A stretch of DNA of 64,000 bases from Verrucomicrobiaceae bacterium UBA1938. GTDB taxonomy: Bacteria > Verrucomicrobiota > Verrucomicrobiia > Verrucomicrobiales > Verrucomicrobiaceae. The notes beneath the pieces are model-generated. The model had not been told where the DNA came from and searched no databases. It was given only the letters and a program-made list of their open reading frames with translations. Position numbers and translations under genes: made by a program. Every line of letters begins with the position of its first letter. The first letter of the stretch is position 1. The stretch is from contig DDFC01000042.1 in the NCBI GenBank assembly GCA_002336895.1, positions 1-64,000 of the forward strand. Reading direction: 5' to 3'. This document shows, in pieces, positions 16,662-25,253 of this stretch.

Positions 16662-16782
16662 AACAGCGCAGTTCTAGCAGGCCGGGGCTGGAGTGGCAAG
16701 AGGGATTCACACGAGCTGGCTGCGGGCTTGCGCGGGCCGGTGTTCTCCGCTAGGGAGAGGGGCAACCATCCCCGCCACCACT

Positions 16783-17232
16783 GTGACCCAAATTTTTGAA
16801 ATCCTCGGTAAATTCGACACTGAAAGCGACTGCCACAAGCTGCTGTACGCACCGCATCCGCTGCCGCTGAAGTACCGCGAGGGCCGGGTGTACAAGATCG
16901 AGTTTGAGGGGGATGAGGCCGCACTGAAGGCCTTTGTGGACAAGGTGCTGATCGACCCCATCAGCCAGGAGGCCCGCGTGGGCGGAGAGCCCGCGTTTGC
17001 CAAGGCGGCTTTTGTGCTGGAATACGGCATGAAAGGCGCGGCGCTGGATCTGGAGAAAGAGATGATCCTCAACTACTACCGTGGCACACCCAATCCGGGC
17101 TTTGAGATCAAAAAGCTGACCCTGCGCACCCGCATCTATGTCTTTGGCGAAGGCGCAGAGCCTGCCCAGTTTGTGCGCGACATCGTGAATCCTGCGATCC
17201 ACACGCACGAAGTGCTCAAGGCAGCCGCCTGA
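16783..17232 (+). CDS. Possible tandem PurS-like protein
   Basis: This 149-residue protein has no secure family. Two segments (AFVDKVLIDPISQEARV near residue 47 and FVRDIVNPAIHTHEV near residue 130) resemble the final helix-strand of PurS, the small subunit of formylglycinamidine ribonucleotide synthase, where an (A/D)NPxI pattern is followed by a beta strand. The protein could therefore be two PurS-like halves in one chain, which would mimic the PurS dimer. purA lies 800 bases away on the other strand, but purL and purQ are not seen. The start is a GTG with only a distant purine-rich run (16752-16762), so the true start may differ. The gene is credible; the function is a hypothesis. Confidence 0.65.
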   Translation: MTQIFEILGKFDTESDCHKLLYAPHPLPLKYREGRVYKIEFEGDEAALKAFVDKVLIDPISQEARVGGEPAFAKAAFVLEYGMKGAALDLEKEMILNYYRGTPNPGFEIKKLTLRTRIYVFGEGAEPAQFVRDIVNPAIHTHEVLKAAA

Positions 17233-17294
17233 TTTTGAATACCTGAGCCGCGCCCGATAGCAGGCGCGCGCAAGCGGCGTTGGTGGTTCACGCC

Positions 17295-18509
17295 ATGAAT
17301 CCAACCACCACCAACCAACGACTCCTTTCCCTCGATGCGTTTCGAGGGTTCATCATGCTGCTGATGGCCTCCTCGGGCTTCGGCATAGTGCAGATGGCCG
17401 CGGCGCATCCGGGCACCCTCTGGGAGTTCATCAAGCCTCAGTTTGCCCATCAGGACTGGCAGGGCTGTTCGTTGTGGGATCTCATTCAGCCGAGCTTCAT
17501 GTTCATGGTGGGCATGGCAGTGCCGTTTTCCTACGCCAAGCGGCGTGAGCGCGGTCAGTCCTGGTTTGGCATGGCTAGGCACGCGCTCGCTCGGTCCATC
17601 CTGCTGGTGGCACTGGGCGTCATGCTTGCCACGCGCTCGGCGGACAAGCACACGGTCTTTCTCTTCACCAATGTGCTGGCGCAGATCGGGCTGGGGTACT
17701 TCTTCCTCTTTCTATTTTCACGCATGGGCTGGGAGTATGTGCTCTCCGCCATCATTCTCATCCTGGCGGGATACACTTGGTTCTTTGTGAATCACCCGCT
17801 GCCCTCGGCTCAGGATCTGGCCGCCATCTCAGGCATGAAGGGCACGGAGCGTGCCGTGCTGCAGGGCTTTGCCGGGCACTGGAGCATCCACACCAACGCC
17901 GCTGCGGCCTTCGACCGCTGGTTTCTCAATCTGCTGCCGCAGGCGCAGCCCTTTCAATACAATGTCGGCGGCTACCAGACGCTGAATTTTGTGCCTGCCC
18001 TGGCCACCATGCTGGGCGGCGCACTGACTGGCAGCTTTCTCATGCGCAGCGCCAGGTCCGACAAGAGCAAGTGCGCCACCCTCTTCATCACCGGCATCCT
18101 GCTGGTGGTGCTGGGAGTGGTGATGGACGTGCGGGTGCTGCCCGGTGTGGGCCCACAGCTGGACCAGTACACGCTCCTGCCCGTGGTGAAGCGCATCTGG
18201 ACGCCCTCCTGGGCGGTGCTCAGCGGCGGCTGGGTGCTCATCCTGCTCTCCATTTTTTATCTTGGGGTGGAGATCCTCGGCATGCGGCGTCTGGTGTTTC
18301 CGCTGGTGGTCGTGGGCATGAACAGCATCATCATTTACCTGCTGCACAGCCTTTGTGCCGGATGGATTCAGGAGAACCTGCACAAGCACCTGCCTGAGAC
18401 GGCTTTCCCCGCCTACTGGGCTCCCGTGATTGACCGCTGCGGTGTTCTATTTGTCCTTTGGCTCATCTGCTTGTGGCTGTATAGGCAGAAAGCATTCCTC
18501 AAACTGTGA
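17295..18509 (+). CDS. DUF5009/heparan-alpha-glucosaminide N-acetyltransferase-like membrane protein
   Basis: This 404-residue protein has about ten membrane helices. The start RLLSLDAFRGFIMLLM and the following SLWDLIQPSFMFMVGMAVPFS are the signature of the bacterial acyltransferase-like family related to the lysosomal enzyme HGSNAT, which moves an acetyl group across a membrane to an amino sugar. In bacteria it may modify envelope or periplasmic glycans, but the substrate is not known. I use the ATG at 17295, which begins five residues before the conserved block. Its stop overlaps the start of the lipoprotein gene (GTGA), so the two are translationally coupled. Confidence 0.88.
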   Translation: MNPTTTNQRLLSLDAFRGFIMLLMASSGFGIVQMAAAHPGTLWEFIKPQFAHQDWQGCSLWDLIQPSFMFMVGMAVPFSYAKRRERGQSWFGMARHALARSILLVALGVMLATRSADKHTVFLFTNVLAQIGLGYFFLFLFSRMGWEYVLSAIILILAGYTWFFVNHPLPSAQDLAAISGMKGTERAVLQGFAGHWSIHTNAAAAFDRWFLNLLPQAQPFQYNVGGYQTLNFVPALATMLGGALTGSFLMRSARSDKSKCATLFITGILLVVLGVVMDVRVLPGVGPQLDQYTLLPVVKRIWTPSWAVLSGGWVLILLSIFYLGVEILGMRRLVFPLVVVGMNSIIIYLLHSLCAGWIQENLHKHLPETAFPAYWAPVIDRCGVLFVLWLICLWLYRQKAFLKL

Positions 18510-18982
18510 CTCTCAGATTCCTCCTCCCACTCTCTGCGTGCGCCTCTCTGGCTGCCTGCCAGACCAAGCCTGCAGCCTCTGCCACGACTGCGCACAATCT
18601 GAACGAGGACCGCTACCATCAGGCGGGGCTGGTGACGGCGGTGGACCTGCAGCATGCCGCCGAGTGGGAGAAGCTCATTCATGAAGGGATGGGGGTGCCG
18701 GCCAGCAAGATCGAGGTGCAGCCGGGCGTCGGTGTCACCACGTTGACCATTCATGATCTGGCCAACCGGGCGGATGCTGAAAGCGTGGCCCAGGAGCTGC
18801 GTGCTCTCGCCGAAAAGAAGAAGGACAAATTTGGCACGACCAAGGTGGAGGTGCGGCTGAACAACGCCCCGGCCACCATCAATCCCTTTGTGCTGCCCAC
18901 CGAGGCACCACAGGGGCAGGTCAGTCCAGGCCTGGATCTCCCAACGATTTCATTACCGCCATTCCGCACCGACGGCCGCTGA
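18506..18982 (+). CDS. Small lipoprotein, unknown function
   Basis: The 158-residue product has a short signal sequence and a lipobox (SLAAC, Cys about residue 18), so it should be a lipidated envelope protein. The rest shows an alternating pattern (VTTLTIHDLANRADAESVAQELRALAEKKK) compatible with a small alpha-beta domain; no family is recognised. Translation starts at a GTG that overlaps the TGA of the upstream acyltransferase gene, pointing to joint function or at least co-expression. Its last 62 bases overlap the end of the converging FAD oxidoreductase gene. Confidence 0.8.
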   Translation: MTLRFLLPLSACASLAACQTKPAASATTAHNLNEDRYHQAGLVTAVDLQHAAEWEKLIHEGMGVPASKIEVQPGVGVTTLTIHDLANRADAESVAQELRALAEKKKDKFGTTKVEVRLNNAPATINPFVLPTEAPQGQVSPGLDLPTISLPPFRTDGR

Positions 18983-20195
18983 GCAGCGCGCCGTTGATGG
19001 AGACGTTTTCACACCAGTCGCCACAGCGGTAGAGGCCGGGCTGGATCACGCTGGAGAGCGGGCCTGTGCCCAGGCGCAGCTGGCGGCTTTCCGGCTGGGC
19101 GTGGCGGATCTGGTAGGTGCGCAGGTGTCGCCAGCGGGAGACGACCTTGTCGCCAAACCAGCGGCACATCTGCTCACGCACCACCTGCTCCAGCTCGGTG
19201 CTGGAAGGTGCACCGATGATGGAGGCTGAGATGAGATGCTGTCCGGGCGGCGCATAGTGCGGGGAGACGCGGGAGAGCACCAGCACGCTGTTCACCGGGC
19301 CGCGGCCGTCGCCGTCCAGATGCAGGATGGCATCTCCCGGCGGCAGTTCATCCGTGGCAAAGTAAAGGCACGTGGTGGAGCGGCTGGGCAGCAGCGGCGT
19401 GTTGTTTTCCTCGGAGGGAAGAAGGCGGCTGGCCACCTCTTCGCCCACGGCCACGATGACGTGATCCGCCTGCATTACCTCCCCGGTGTCCAGTGTCACT
19501 TCTCCGGCGCGCACGGCGGAGACGGGTGCGTTCAGTCGCAGGCTGCCCGGCGGCAGGGACATGGCCAGCTGCTCGGGAATGGACTGCATGCCACGTGCCG
19601 GCAGGGCGGTGCCTGCACGGTCAAACATGGAAAACAGGAAAAGCATCATTCGCGCGCTGGTGCGCAGATCCTTCTCCAGAAAGATGCCTCCAAAGAACGG
19701 GCGGAAGAAGCGGTCGATCATGTTTTCCGAGAAGCCGAAGTCGCGCAGGTAGTCCTCGGACTCCATTTCAGGCAGCTCCAGCGGAGGCTCACGCAGGCCA
19801 AAAACCTCCTTGCGCAGCAGCAGCGTGGTCCATTTGTCACGCAGTGTGGCCACTTCCTCGCCCATGTTTTTAAGGGCTGCAAGCGGGTGTGCCAGCGGAT
19901 CCGCCATGCGGTGGAAGCGGTTTTTCACAAAGACATCGGCACCACGGTAGATGGGCCTGAGGTCCAGCGCTTCATAGTCCAGCACACGCCGTGCCTCGGG
20001 GTAGGCGGGCAGGAAGATCTGAAAGCCGCGGTCCAGCAGGAAGCCATCCACCTTGTCCGTGCGCACGCGGCCGCCCACGGCGTTGGAGGCTTCCAGGATC
20101 ATGAAGGGGCGTCCGGCAGCCGCCAGCACGCGGGCACAGGCCAGCCCCGCTAGGCCGGCGCCGACAATCACGATTCTGGGCTGCACATCACTCAT
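18921..20195 (-). CDS. FAD-dependent amine oxidase-like oxidoreductase
   Basis: This 424-residue flavoprotein starts with a dinucleotide-binding fold (IVIVGAGLAGLACARVL, residues 8-24), an acidic ribose-binding end of strand 2 (MILEAS) and the second FAD motif NAVGGRVRTD, all as in the amine oxidase/phytoene desaturase superfamily. The C-terminal FAD-contacting segment is GLYRCGDWCENVSINGALLSGRR. Substrate identity is not deducible; carotenoid, amine and protoporphyrinogen oxidases share the fold. It converges with the lipoprotein gene and overlaps it by 62 bases at the 3' end. Confidence 0.9.
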   Translation of the reverse strand: MSDVQPRIVIVGAGLAGLACARVLAAAGRPFMILEASNAVGGRVRTDKVDGFLLDRGFQIFLPAYPEARRVLDYEALDLRPIYRGADVFVKNRFHRMADPLAHPLAALKNMGEEVATLRDKWTTLLLRKEVFGLREPPLELPEMESEDYLRDFGFSENMIDRFFRPFFGGIFLEKDLRTSARMMLFLFSMFDRAGTALPARGMQSIPEQLAMSLPPGSLRLNAPVSAVRAGEVTLDTGEVMQADHVIVAVGEEVASRLLPSEENNTPLLPSRSTTCLYFATDELPPGDAILHLDGDGRGPVNSVLVLSRVSPHYAPPGQHLISASIIGAPSSTELEQVVREQMCRWFGDKVVSRWRHLRTYQIRHAQPESRQLRLGTGPLSSVIQPGLYRCGDWCENVSINGALLSGRRCGMAVMKSLGDPGLD

Positions 20196-20270
20196 TCTGA
20201 ACTATTGCGCGCCCATCTATGGAGATGCCTTTTAGCTTTGCAAGCGCCGGAGGCGTGGCAAGCATGGGGC

Positions 20271-21155
20271 ATGCCAGCACATCGCATCCTCATCCTCGGC
20301 GCCACCGGTGGCCTGGGGCGTGCTTTGCAAAGTCATTTTCAGCCAGGATATGAGGTCTCCACTCTCGGCCGCTCGGAGCTGGATCTGGAGCGCACGGATG
20401 CCATTTCCGCCACTCTGGCGGCGCGGGAGTTTGATGTGCTGCTGAATGCCGCAGGGCTTACCAGTCCGGACGTGTGTGAAGTCGAGCCTGAGTGTGCCCA
20501 TGCGCTGAATGTGGCGGCACCACGCGCCATCGCGGAGTGTTGTGAGGCAAAGCGTGCACGCATGATCCACTTCAGCACGGACTATGTCTTCAGCGGTGAA
20601 GAGCGGGAGATATGGAGAGAGGGGGATGAGACAGAGCCTGTGAACGTCTACGGCCGCACCAAGCTGGCTGGAGAGCAGGCGGTGCTCGGCGCTTCTCCAG
20701 GCGCGCTTGTGGCGCGTGTGTCCTGGTTGTATGGGCATTACAAGGCCAGCCATCCAGACAACGTCATTCTAAAGGCGCTGCAGACCGATGACCTGAGTGC
20801 TGTGGCTGACAAGATCTCAGTGCCCACGAGCAATGCGGACATCTGCCACTGGGTCGAGCAGCTTATCGTCAGTCACCCCGACATCTCCGGCCCCCTGCAC
20901 CTGTGCAACAGCGGCACTGCCACCTGGCATTCGTGGGCGGAGGTCGCTCTGAAGATCGCGCAGCACCTAGGGCTGCCGGTGAAGACCACACGTGTGCGGC
21001 CCATTGCTCTGGCCAGCCTGACGCAATTCAAAGCCCGGCGTCCTCTGAAGACGCTGATGAGCAATGCGCGGCTGCAGGGTATTCTGGGCATGGAAATCCG
21101 CAGCTGGCAGGATGCACTGGAGGAATATCTGGTGGAGAAGCATCAGTCCAAATGA
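20271..21155 (+). CDS. dTDP-4-dehydrorhamnose reductase-like (RmlD/RfbD) protein
   Basis: The 294-residue protein is an extended short-chain reductase of the RmlD group, which reduces dTDP-4-keto-L-rhamnose to dTDP-L-rhamnose. The Rossmann motif ILGATGGLGRAL is at the N-terminus, followed by LNAAGLTSPDVCE, the STDYVFSG strand and the catalytic YGRTK. No rmlA, rmlB or rmlC gene is nearby, so another 4-keto sugar nucleotide or the MAT2B-like side of the family is possible. The ATG at 20271 is chosen because the Rossmann strand follows after four residues. The stop overlaps the next gene start (ATGA). Confidence 0.85.
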   Translation: MPAHRILILGATGGLGRALQSHFQPGYEVSTLGRSELDLERTDAISATLAAREFDVLLNAAGLTSPDVCEVEPECAHALNVAAPRAIAECCEAKRARMIHFSTDYVFSGEEREIWREGDETEPVNVYGRTKLAGEQAVLGASPGALVARVSWLYGHYKASHPDNVILKALQTDDLSAVADKISVPTSNADICHWVEQLIVSHPDISGPLHLCNSGTATWHSWAEVALKIAQHLGLPVKTTRVRPIALASLTQFKARRPLKTLMSNARLQGILGMEIRSWQDALEEYLVEKHQSK

Positions 21156-21901
21156 CCACTCCCGCCTCCGCCATGACCCGCTGCGATGTGCTGCATGAGG
21201 ACCGCTTCCTCATTGTGGTGAACAAGCCCCATGGCGTGCTCTCTCATCCCAACCCGAAAGGCGGCAAAACGCAGACTTCAGCCTTTGAGGGCAGCTATGA
21301 TGCGGGCCGGCGCTGCTTCAAAACAGCGGCCGGAATGGTATGGCTGCTGCACCGCCTGGACCAGGACACCTCGGGCGTGCTGCTGGGGGCCAAGGATGAA
21401 AAAACGGCGGCTGCATGCCGTGCTCTCTTTGAAGCCGAGCAGGTGCGCAAAAAATACCTGGCCCTTTGCAGCGGCGGTGGCGCGCTGAAGCCCGAGGGCG
21501 TGTGGCTCGACCATCTGGTGACCGCCCACGAACGCAATCAGGTGCGCACCGCTGTGCGCCACGGCCAGCGCCCCAATGCCGAGGCGAAATACCGCGTGCT
21601 GGAGCGCAGTGCGCTGTATCGCATGCTGCTGCTGGAGGTGGAGCTGATCACCGGCAAGACGCATCAGATCCGCGTGCAGGCCGCCTCACGCCAGATCCCG
21701 CTGGTGGGGGACGATGTGTATGGCTCCTTTGAGCTCAACCGCAAGCTGCGCAAATCCATCCTGGCCAAAAGGCTCTTTCTCCACGCGCATCAGCTCAGCC
21801 TGAAGCATCCCGCCTCAGGCCAGCCACTCACCATCACCGCGCCGCTGCCTCCAGACCTGAGTGCAGTGCTGGAGGCGGCGGGGATGAAGGGAGTGCAGTA
21901 G
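21152..21901 (+). CDS. RluA-family RNA pseudouridine synthase
   Basis: This 249-residue enzyme should isomerise specific uridines to pseudouridine in rRNA or tRNA. The family motif with the catalytic aspartate is WLLHRLDQDTSGVLLGAK; an early strand FLIVVNKPHGVLSHPN and the late LLEVELITGKTHQIRVQAA also match. There is no S4 domain, as in the TruC/RluE-like short forms. The ATG at 21152 overlaps the stop of the RmlD-like gene, so the two form a short operon. The exact target uridine cannot be predicted. Confidence 0.92.
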   Translation: MTTPASAMTRCDVLHEDRFLIVVNKPHGVLSHPNPKGGKTQTSAFEGSYDAGRRCFKTAAGMVWLLHRLDQDTSGVLLGAKDEKTAAACRALFEAEQVRKKYLALCSGGGALKPEGVWLDHLVTAHERNQVRTAVRHGQRPNAEAKYRVLERSALYRMLLLEVELITGKTHQIRVQAASRQIPLVGDDVYGSFELNRKLRKSILAKRLFLHAHQLSLKHPASGQPLTITAPLPPDLSAVLEAAGMKGVQ

Positions 21902-21958
21902 CCCTTTTGCTCAGCATCTTTGGTGACGCTGTATGCCGTTTGAATAAAACCGCATCAA

Positions 21959-22237
21959 TCACAACACACGTCCCTGATAGTAAAGCTGTCCAAGCCTGGC
22001 CTTTGCAATCTCAGGACTCGACAAGACACTGCGCCATATCGTTCGGATGCGATCATCCGAGAATGCCTTGTGAAACCTGATCTCAACTCTATCTGACATC
22101 ACAAGTCCAGCCAACGCATTACCGCCATAGTCATCCTCGTAACTCAATCCGTGTGATTTGGTGTCGCGATGCTGCTGTGTCGCCGGAAAGAAATAAATGC
22201 CGCTATCGTTGAGGATGAACTTCAACGTTCCCTGCAC
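21959..22237 (-). CDS. Small orphan protein
   Basis: A 92-residue frame starts at a GTG directly after an in-frame TAG. The translation is protein-like (TLKFILNDSGIYFFPATQQH, later VEIRFHKAFSDDRIRTIW) and its GC content is well below that of the neighbours. No family is recognised and no signal peptide or membrane helix is present. It sits in an AT-richer patch with the next orphan and could be acquired DNA. The start is uncertain. Confidence 0.5.
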   Translation of the reverse strand: MQGTLKFILNDSGIYFFPATQQHRDTKSHGLSYEDDYGGNALAGLVMSDRVEIRFHKAFSDDRIRTIWRSVLSSPEIAKARLGQLYYQGRVL

Positions 22238-22367
22238 CTAGTCTAGCAAATGGGCGTTGATAAATTGCATGGTGCGAGGTGGTTTAATTGCGAACAAATT
22301 TCCAGGCATTTTTTGCTCAAGGGCATCTACTGGCTCGCTCAGGATCGCAGGAATGTACCCTTTCGTG

Positions 22368-22721
22368 TTAGGCTAGGTCACTTCGTGACTCCAAATGTTC
22401 CATCTCATGCTCAACCAAGTATCCGTCAGTTCCGTAGAACCGATACAATACTCTCGGCTCAAGCTGTTGCTTCACGGACTCCAGATGCGCTACCGCACTC
22501 GGAAATGCCCCAGCGTCAGTGAAGTCACGGCAAAACCACTCCATGTCTTTGTATCCGGACTCACCCAGCTCAATGGTGAGCGAGATGCCGTGAAACGTAC
22601 ACCGCGACACGCGCGCGTTGTCAGGCCACTCTGACGGGCCGTGAAAATGCCGACAGTCGGAGCAGTCAAGACCAACGGAATCCCATCGAGCCTCATACTT
22701 GAATGTGTCCTTAACTGGCAT
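22368..22721 (-). CDS. Small four-cysteine orphan protein
   Basis: The 117-residue product contains four spaced cysteines (Cys20 and Cys23 in DCSDCRHFHGP, Cys41 and Cys64), which suggests a zinc or other metal site. The remainder is soluble with no signal peptide. I do not recognise a family. It starts with ATG at 22721. GC content is lower than in surrounding housekeeping genes. It is separated by 130 bases from the other orphan in this patch and reads toward it. Confidence 0.6.
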   Translation of the reverse strand: MPVKDTFKYEARWDSVGLDCSDCRHFHGPSEWPDNARVSRCTFHGISLTIELGESGYKDMEWFCRDFTDAGAFPSAVAHLESVKQQLEPRVLYRFYGTDGYLVEHEMEHLESRSDLA

Positions 22722-22796
22722 GACGTCCCGAGTGACCTAACTAGTTAATAAGAAACAATTCTGCTGAGTCTGTTAATGAGGATGGATTGGAGGAGT

Positions 22797-24362
22797 TCAA
22801 GCCGCTCGCTTCAGCAGGAAATACTCAATGCCATCCACCAGCGCCTTCCAGCTGGCGTCGATGATGTTGCAGCTCACACCCACGGTGCCCCAGGTGGCGT
22901 TGCCATCGGTGCTGGTGATGAGCACGCGGGTCTTGGCCGCAGTGCCGGTGCCGCCGTCGATGATGCGCACCTTGTAGTCTGCCAGACGCATGTCCTTGAG
23001 CGCGGGGAAGAGGGGGAGCAGGGCCTTGCGCAGCGCATTGTCCAGCGCGTTCACTGGGCCGTCTCCTTCGTCCACGGTGTACACGCGGTTGCCGGCCGCT
23101 TCGATCTTGATCGTGGCCTCGCAGGTTTCAAAGCCGTGCTCGCCACCGTGGAAGCGGTGCGTGGAATGGTACTCGATGAGATTGAAAAGAGGCTGGTACT
23201 GGCCGAGCTGCTTGCGGATGAGCATCTCAAAGGAAGCCTCGGCAGCTTCAAACTCGTAGCCTTCGCTTTCCAGGCGCTTCACTTCGGCCAGGATGGTCTG
23301 CACGCGGGCGTCTCCCTTGGCAAACTTGAAGCCCATGCCCTCGGCCTTGATGAGCACATTCGACTGGCCGGACATGTCCGAGATGGTGATCACGCGCTGA
23401 TTGCCCACGAGCGTGGGGTCCACATGCTCATAGGTGCGGGCCAGCTTCTGCACGGCGTGCACATGCAGGCCGCCTTTGTGCGTGAAGGCTGCCACGCCCA
23501 CATACGGTGCGCGGATGTCATGCGGCACATTGGCCAGCTCGTCCACAAAGTGGGCCAGATCGCGCAGGCGGGTGAGGTCGATGCCGATATCAATGCCCAT
23601 CTTGATCTGCAGATTCGGCATGATGGTGGTGAGGTTGCAGTTCCCCACACGCTCGCCGTAGCCGTTGATGGTGCCCTGCACCTGGCAGGCACCGGCACGC
23701 ACGGCGGCCAGCGCATTCGCCACGCCCACACCGCCATCATTATGCGTGTGGATGCCCACAGGGCGGCCCAGATGGGCGATCACTTTGCGCGTGGTTTCTT
23801 CCACAAACTCCGGCAGCGCGCCGCCATTCGTCTCGCACAGCACGATGAGGTCGGCTCCGGCGTCTTGTGCGGCCTTGATGGTCTTCAGGGAGTATTCCGG
23901 GTTCTCCTTGAAGCTGTCGAAGAAATGCTCCGCATCATACAGCACCTCGCGGCCATGCTGTTTCAGGTAGGCCACGGTGTCTGAGATCATGGCCAGGTTT
24001 TCTTCCAGCGTGACTTGGAAGACCTCGGTCACATGCAGCGCCCAGGTCTTGCCCACCACGGTCACGGCGGGGGTCTTGGCATCCAGCAGCATCTTCACCT
24101 GCGGATCGTCCTCCACCTTCATCTTGCCACGGCGGGTCATGCCAAAGGCGGTGATCCTGGCGTTTTTCCACGAGCGCTTTGCGGCCTCCTCAAAAAATGC
24201 TGCGTCCTTGGGGTTGGAGCCGGGCCAGCCGCCTTCGATGTAGTGCACGCCGAATTCATCGAGCTTTTCCGCCACGCGGATTTTGTCGAGGGTGCTGAAG
24301 GAGATGCCGGTGCCCTGCGTGCCGTCGCGCAAGGTGGTGTCATAGATGGTAACAGGAGACAT
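22797..24362 (-). CDS. cimA: (R)-citramalate synthase
   Basis: CimA condenses pyruvate with acetyl-CoA to citramalate, the entry to threonine-independent isoleucine synthesis. The 521-residue protein has the HMGL-like TIM barrel with YDTTLRDGTQGTGISFS at residues 7-23, the metal-binding HTHNDGGVGVANAL and GYGERVGNCNL, then a C-terminal LeuA-type regulatory dimer domain (YKVRIIDGGTGTAAKTRVLI). The GTGIS sequence and the pattern of the N-terminal block fit CimA better than LeuA. I choose the ATG at 24362, one residue from the family start; there is no good Shine-Dalgarno sequence and the leader is pyrimidine-rich. Confidence 0.93.
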   Translation of the reverse strand: MSPVTIYDTTLRDGTQGTGISFSTLDKIRVAEKLDEFGVHYIEGGWPGSNPKDAAFFEEAAKRSWKNARITAFGMTRRGKMKVEDDPQVKMLLDAKTPAVTVVGKTWALHVTEVFQVTLEENLAMISDTVAYLKQHGREVLYDAEHFFDSFKENPEYSLKTIKAAQDAGADLIVLCETNGGALPEFVEETTRKVIAHLGRPVGIHTHNDGGVGVANALAAVRAGACQVQGTINGYGERVGNCNLTTIMPNLQIKMGIDIGIDLTRLRDLAHFVDELANVPHDIRAPYVGVAAFTHKGGLHVHAVQKLARTYEHVDPTLVGNQRVITISDMSGQSNVLIKAEGMGFKFAKGDARVQTILAEVKRLESEGYEFEAAEASFEMLIRKQLGQYQPLFNLIEYHSTHRFHGGEHGFETCEATIKIEAAGNRVYTVDEGDGPVNALDNALRKALLPLFPALKDMRLADYKVRIIDGGTGTAAKTRVLITSTDGNATWGTVGVSCNIIDASWKALVDGIEYFLLKRAA

Positions 24363-24680
24363 GAGGGGAGGGGAAATGGAGAGGGGAAGGGGGAGGTGCA
24401 ATGAGAAAACAGTCCGGGCCTGTGGTGGAGGTGGGTCCCGGGACGCCGGATGCCGGTGGCGCCTGAGGCGCAGGGCATGCATGACAACGGACTCTTCCGG
24501 CGGCGTCAGGCGCGGATGAGTCCGTGGCTAATTCGGATGGTCAGGCAGTTGTCAGGGCGGTTTCCCATGAGCAGCGTGCTAGATACGCCGGGCCTGCCCT
24601 GCTGGCAAAGAGAAGTTTTAAGCCAGGGGGGGCGGGAGGGCTCCTGCGGCATATTCCTGCCAGACTGGCCCAGAGCGGGC
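24363..24680. other. Intergenic region between cimA and the anti-sigma-like gene
   Basis: This 318-base gap forms the 5' leader side of cimA. It holds a pyrimidine-rich stretch (on the cimA strand) next to the start and an 8-base inverted repeat ACGGACTC/GAGTCCGT (24487-24494 with 24518-24525). The hairpin has no T-run on either strand, and I see no open leader peptide rich in branched-chain residues, so regulation by attenuation is not supported. Confidence 0.4.
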
Positions 24681-25208
24681 TTACTGGCCCAGCTTGCCCT
24701 GTTCTCCAGACTGGACGGCCGGGGTGGCTTTTCCCGTAGTGGGAGCGCCCTGATCGTTGCTGGCGGGCAGGCTCGAAGGGGAGCCGGGTACCTTCATCAG
24801 CTTGTCCTGCTGGAGGGGCTGCTGCTGAGGCTTGCTCTTTTCTGCCAGACGCTCAGGTGGCAGATCACTGAGATCCATCTTGGGAACAAAGGGCTTTTCC
24901 GACGCGGCTGCCGGGGCTGGTGCGGCGGTGACAGCAGGGACGGCGGCGTTTCCAGCCGGGTGCGAGAGCATCCAAGCACTTGCAGCGCAGACGGCGACTG
25001 CGGCCATGGCCATGCCCCATTTCGGCATCAGCAGATTTTCCCACCAGGTGCCTGCTCGCTCCATAAAGAGGGCCAGTGATGACTTCTGCAGCATCTCAGC
25101 ACGCTGGCGCTGGTGAAACTGCTCCAAAAACTTCTCAGTGAAACCTTCCTCAGGCTGCTCATAGCGCTTCAGCCGAATCAACCGCTGGATGTCTTCAAAC
25201 TCACTCAT
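24681..25208 (-). CDS. Single-pass membrane protein downstream of an ECF sigma factor (candidate anti-sigma factor)
   Basis: The 175-residue product has a cytoplasmic N-terminal helical region (about residues 1-65), one membrane helix (WGMAMAAVAVCAASAWML, near 78-95) and an Ala/Pro-rich outer part. It starts 45 bases after the sigma factor gene on the same strand. Position and topology are those of an anti-sigma factor. The HxxxCxxC zinc motif of the ZAS class is absent, so the assignment rests on context. I use the ATG at 25208; a start 13 codons earlier (25247) is less likely. Confidence 0.7.
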   Translation of the reverse strand: MSEFEDIQRLIRLKRYEQPEEGFTEKFLEQFHQRQRAEMLQKSSLALFMERAGTWWENLLMPKWGMAMAAVAVCAASAWMLSHPAGNAAVPAVTAAPAPAAASEKPFVPKMDLSDLPPERLAEKSKPQQQPLQQDKLMKVPGSPSSLPASNDQGAPTTGKATPAVQSGEQGKLGQ

Positions 25209-25253
25209 GGCGTGCTGTGGATTGTTGTTTCTACTGTCGTGTTTCAAAGCGCG

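Noticed and set aside
22374..22739. A 9-base inverted repeat (TAGGTCACT/AGTGACCTA) flanking the four-cysteine orphan
   Set aside because: A 9-base match over this distance is expected by chance fairly often, and there is no target-site duplication or transposase, so I do not call it an insertion.
24487..24525. Possible attenuator or terminator hairpin upstream of cimA
   Set aside because: There is an 8-base stem but no T-run and no leader peptide with isoleucine, leucine or valine codons.
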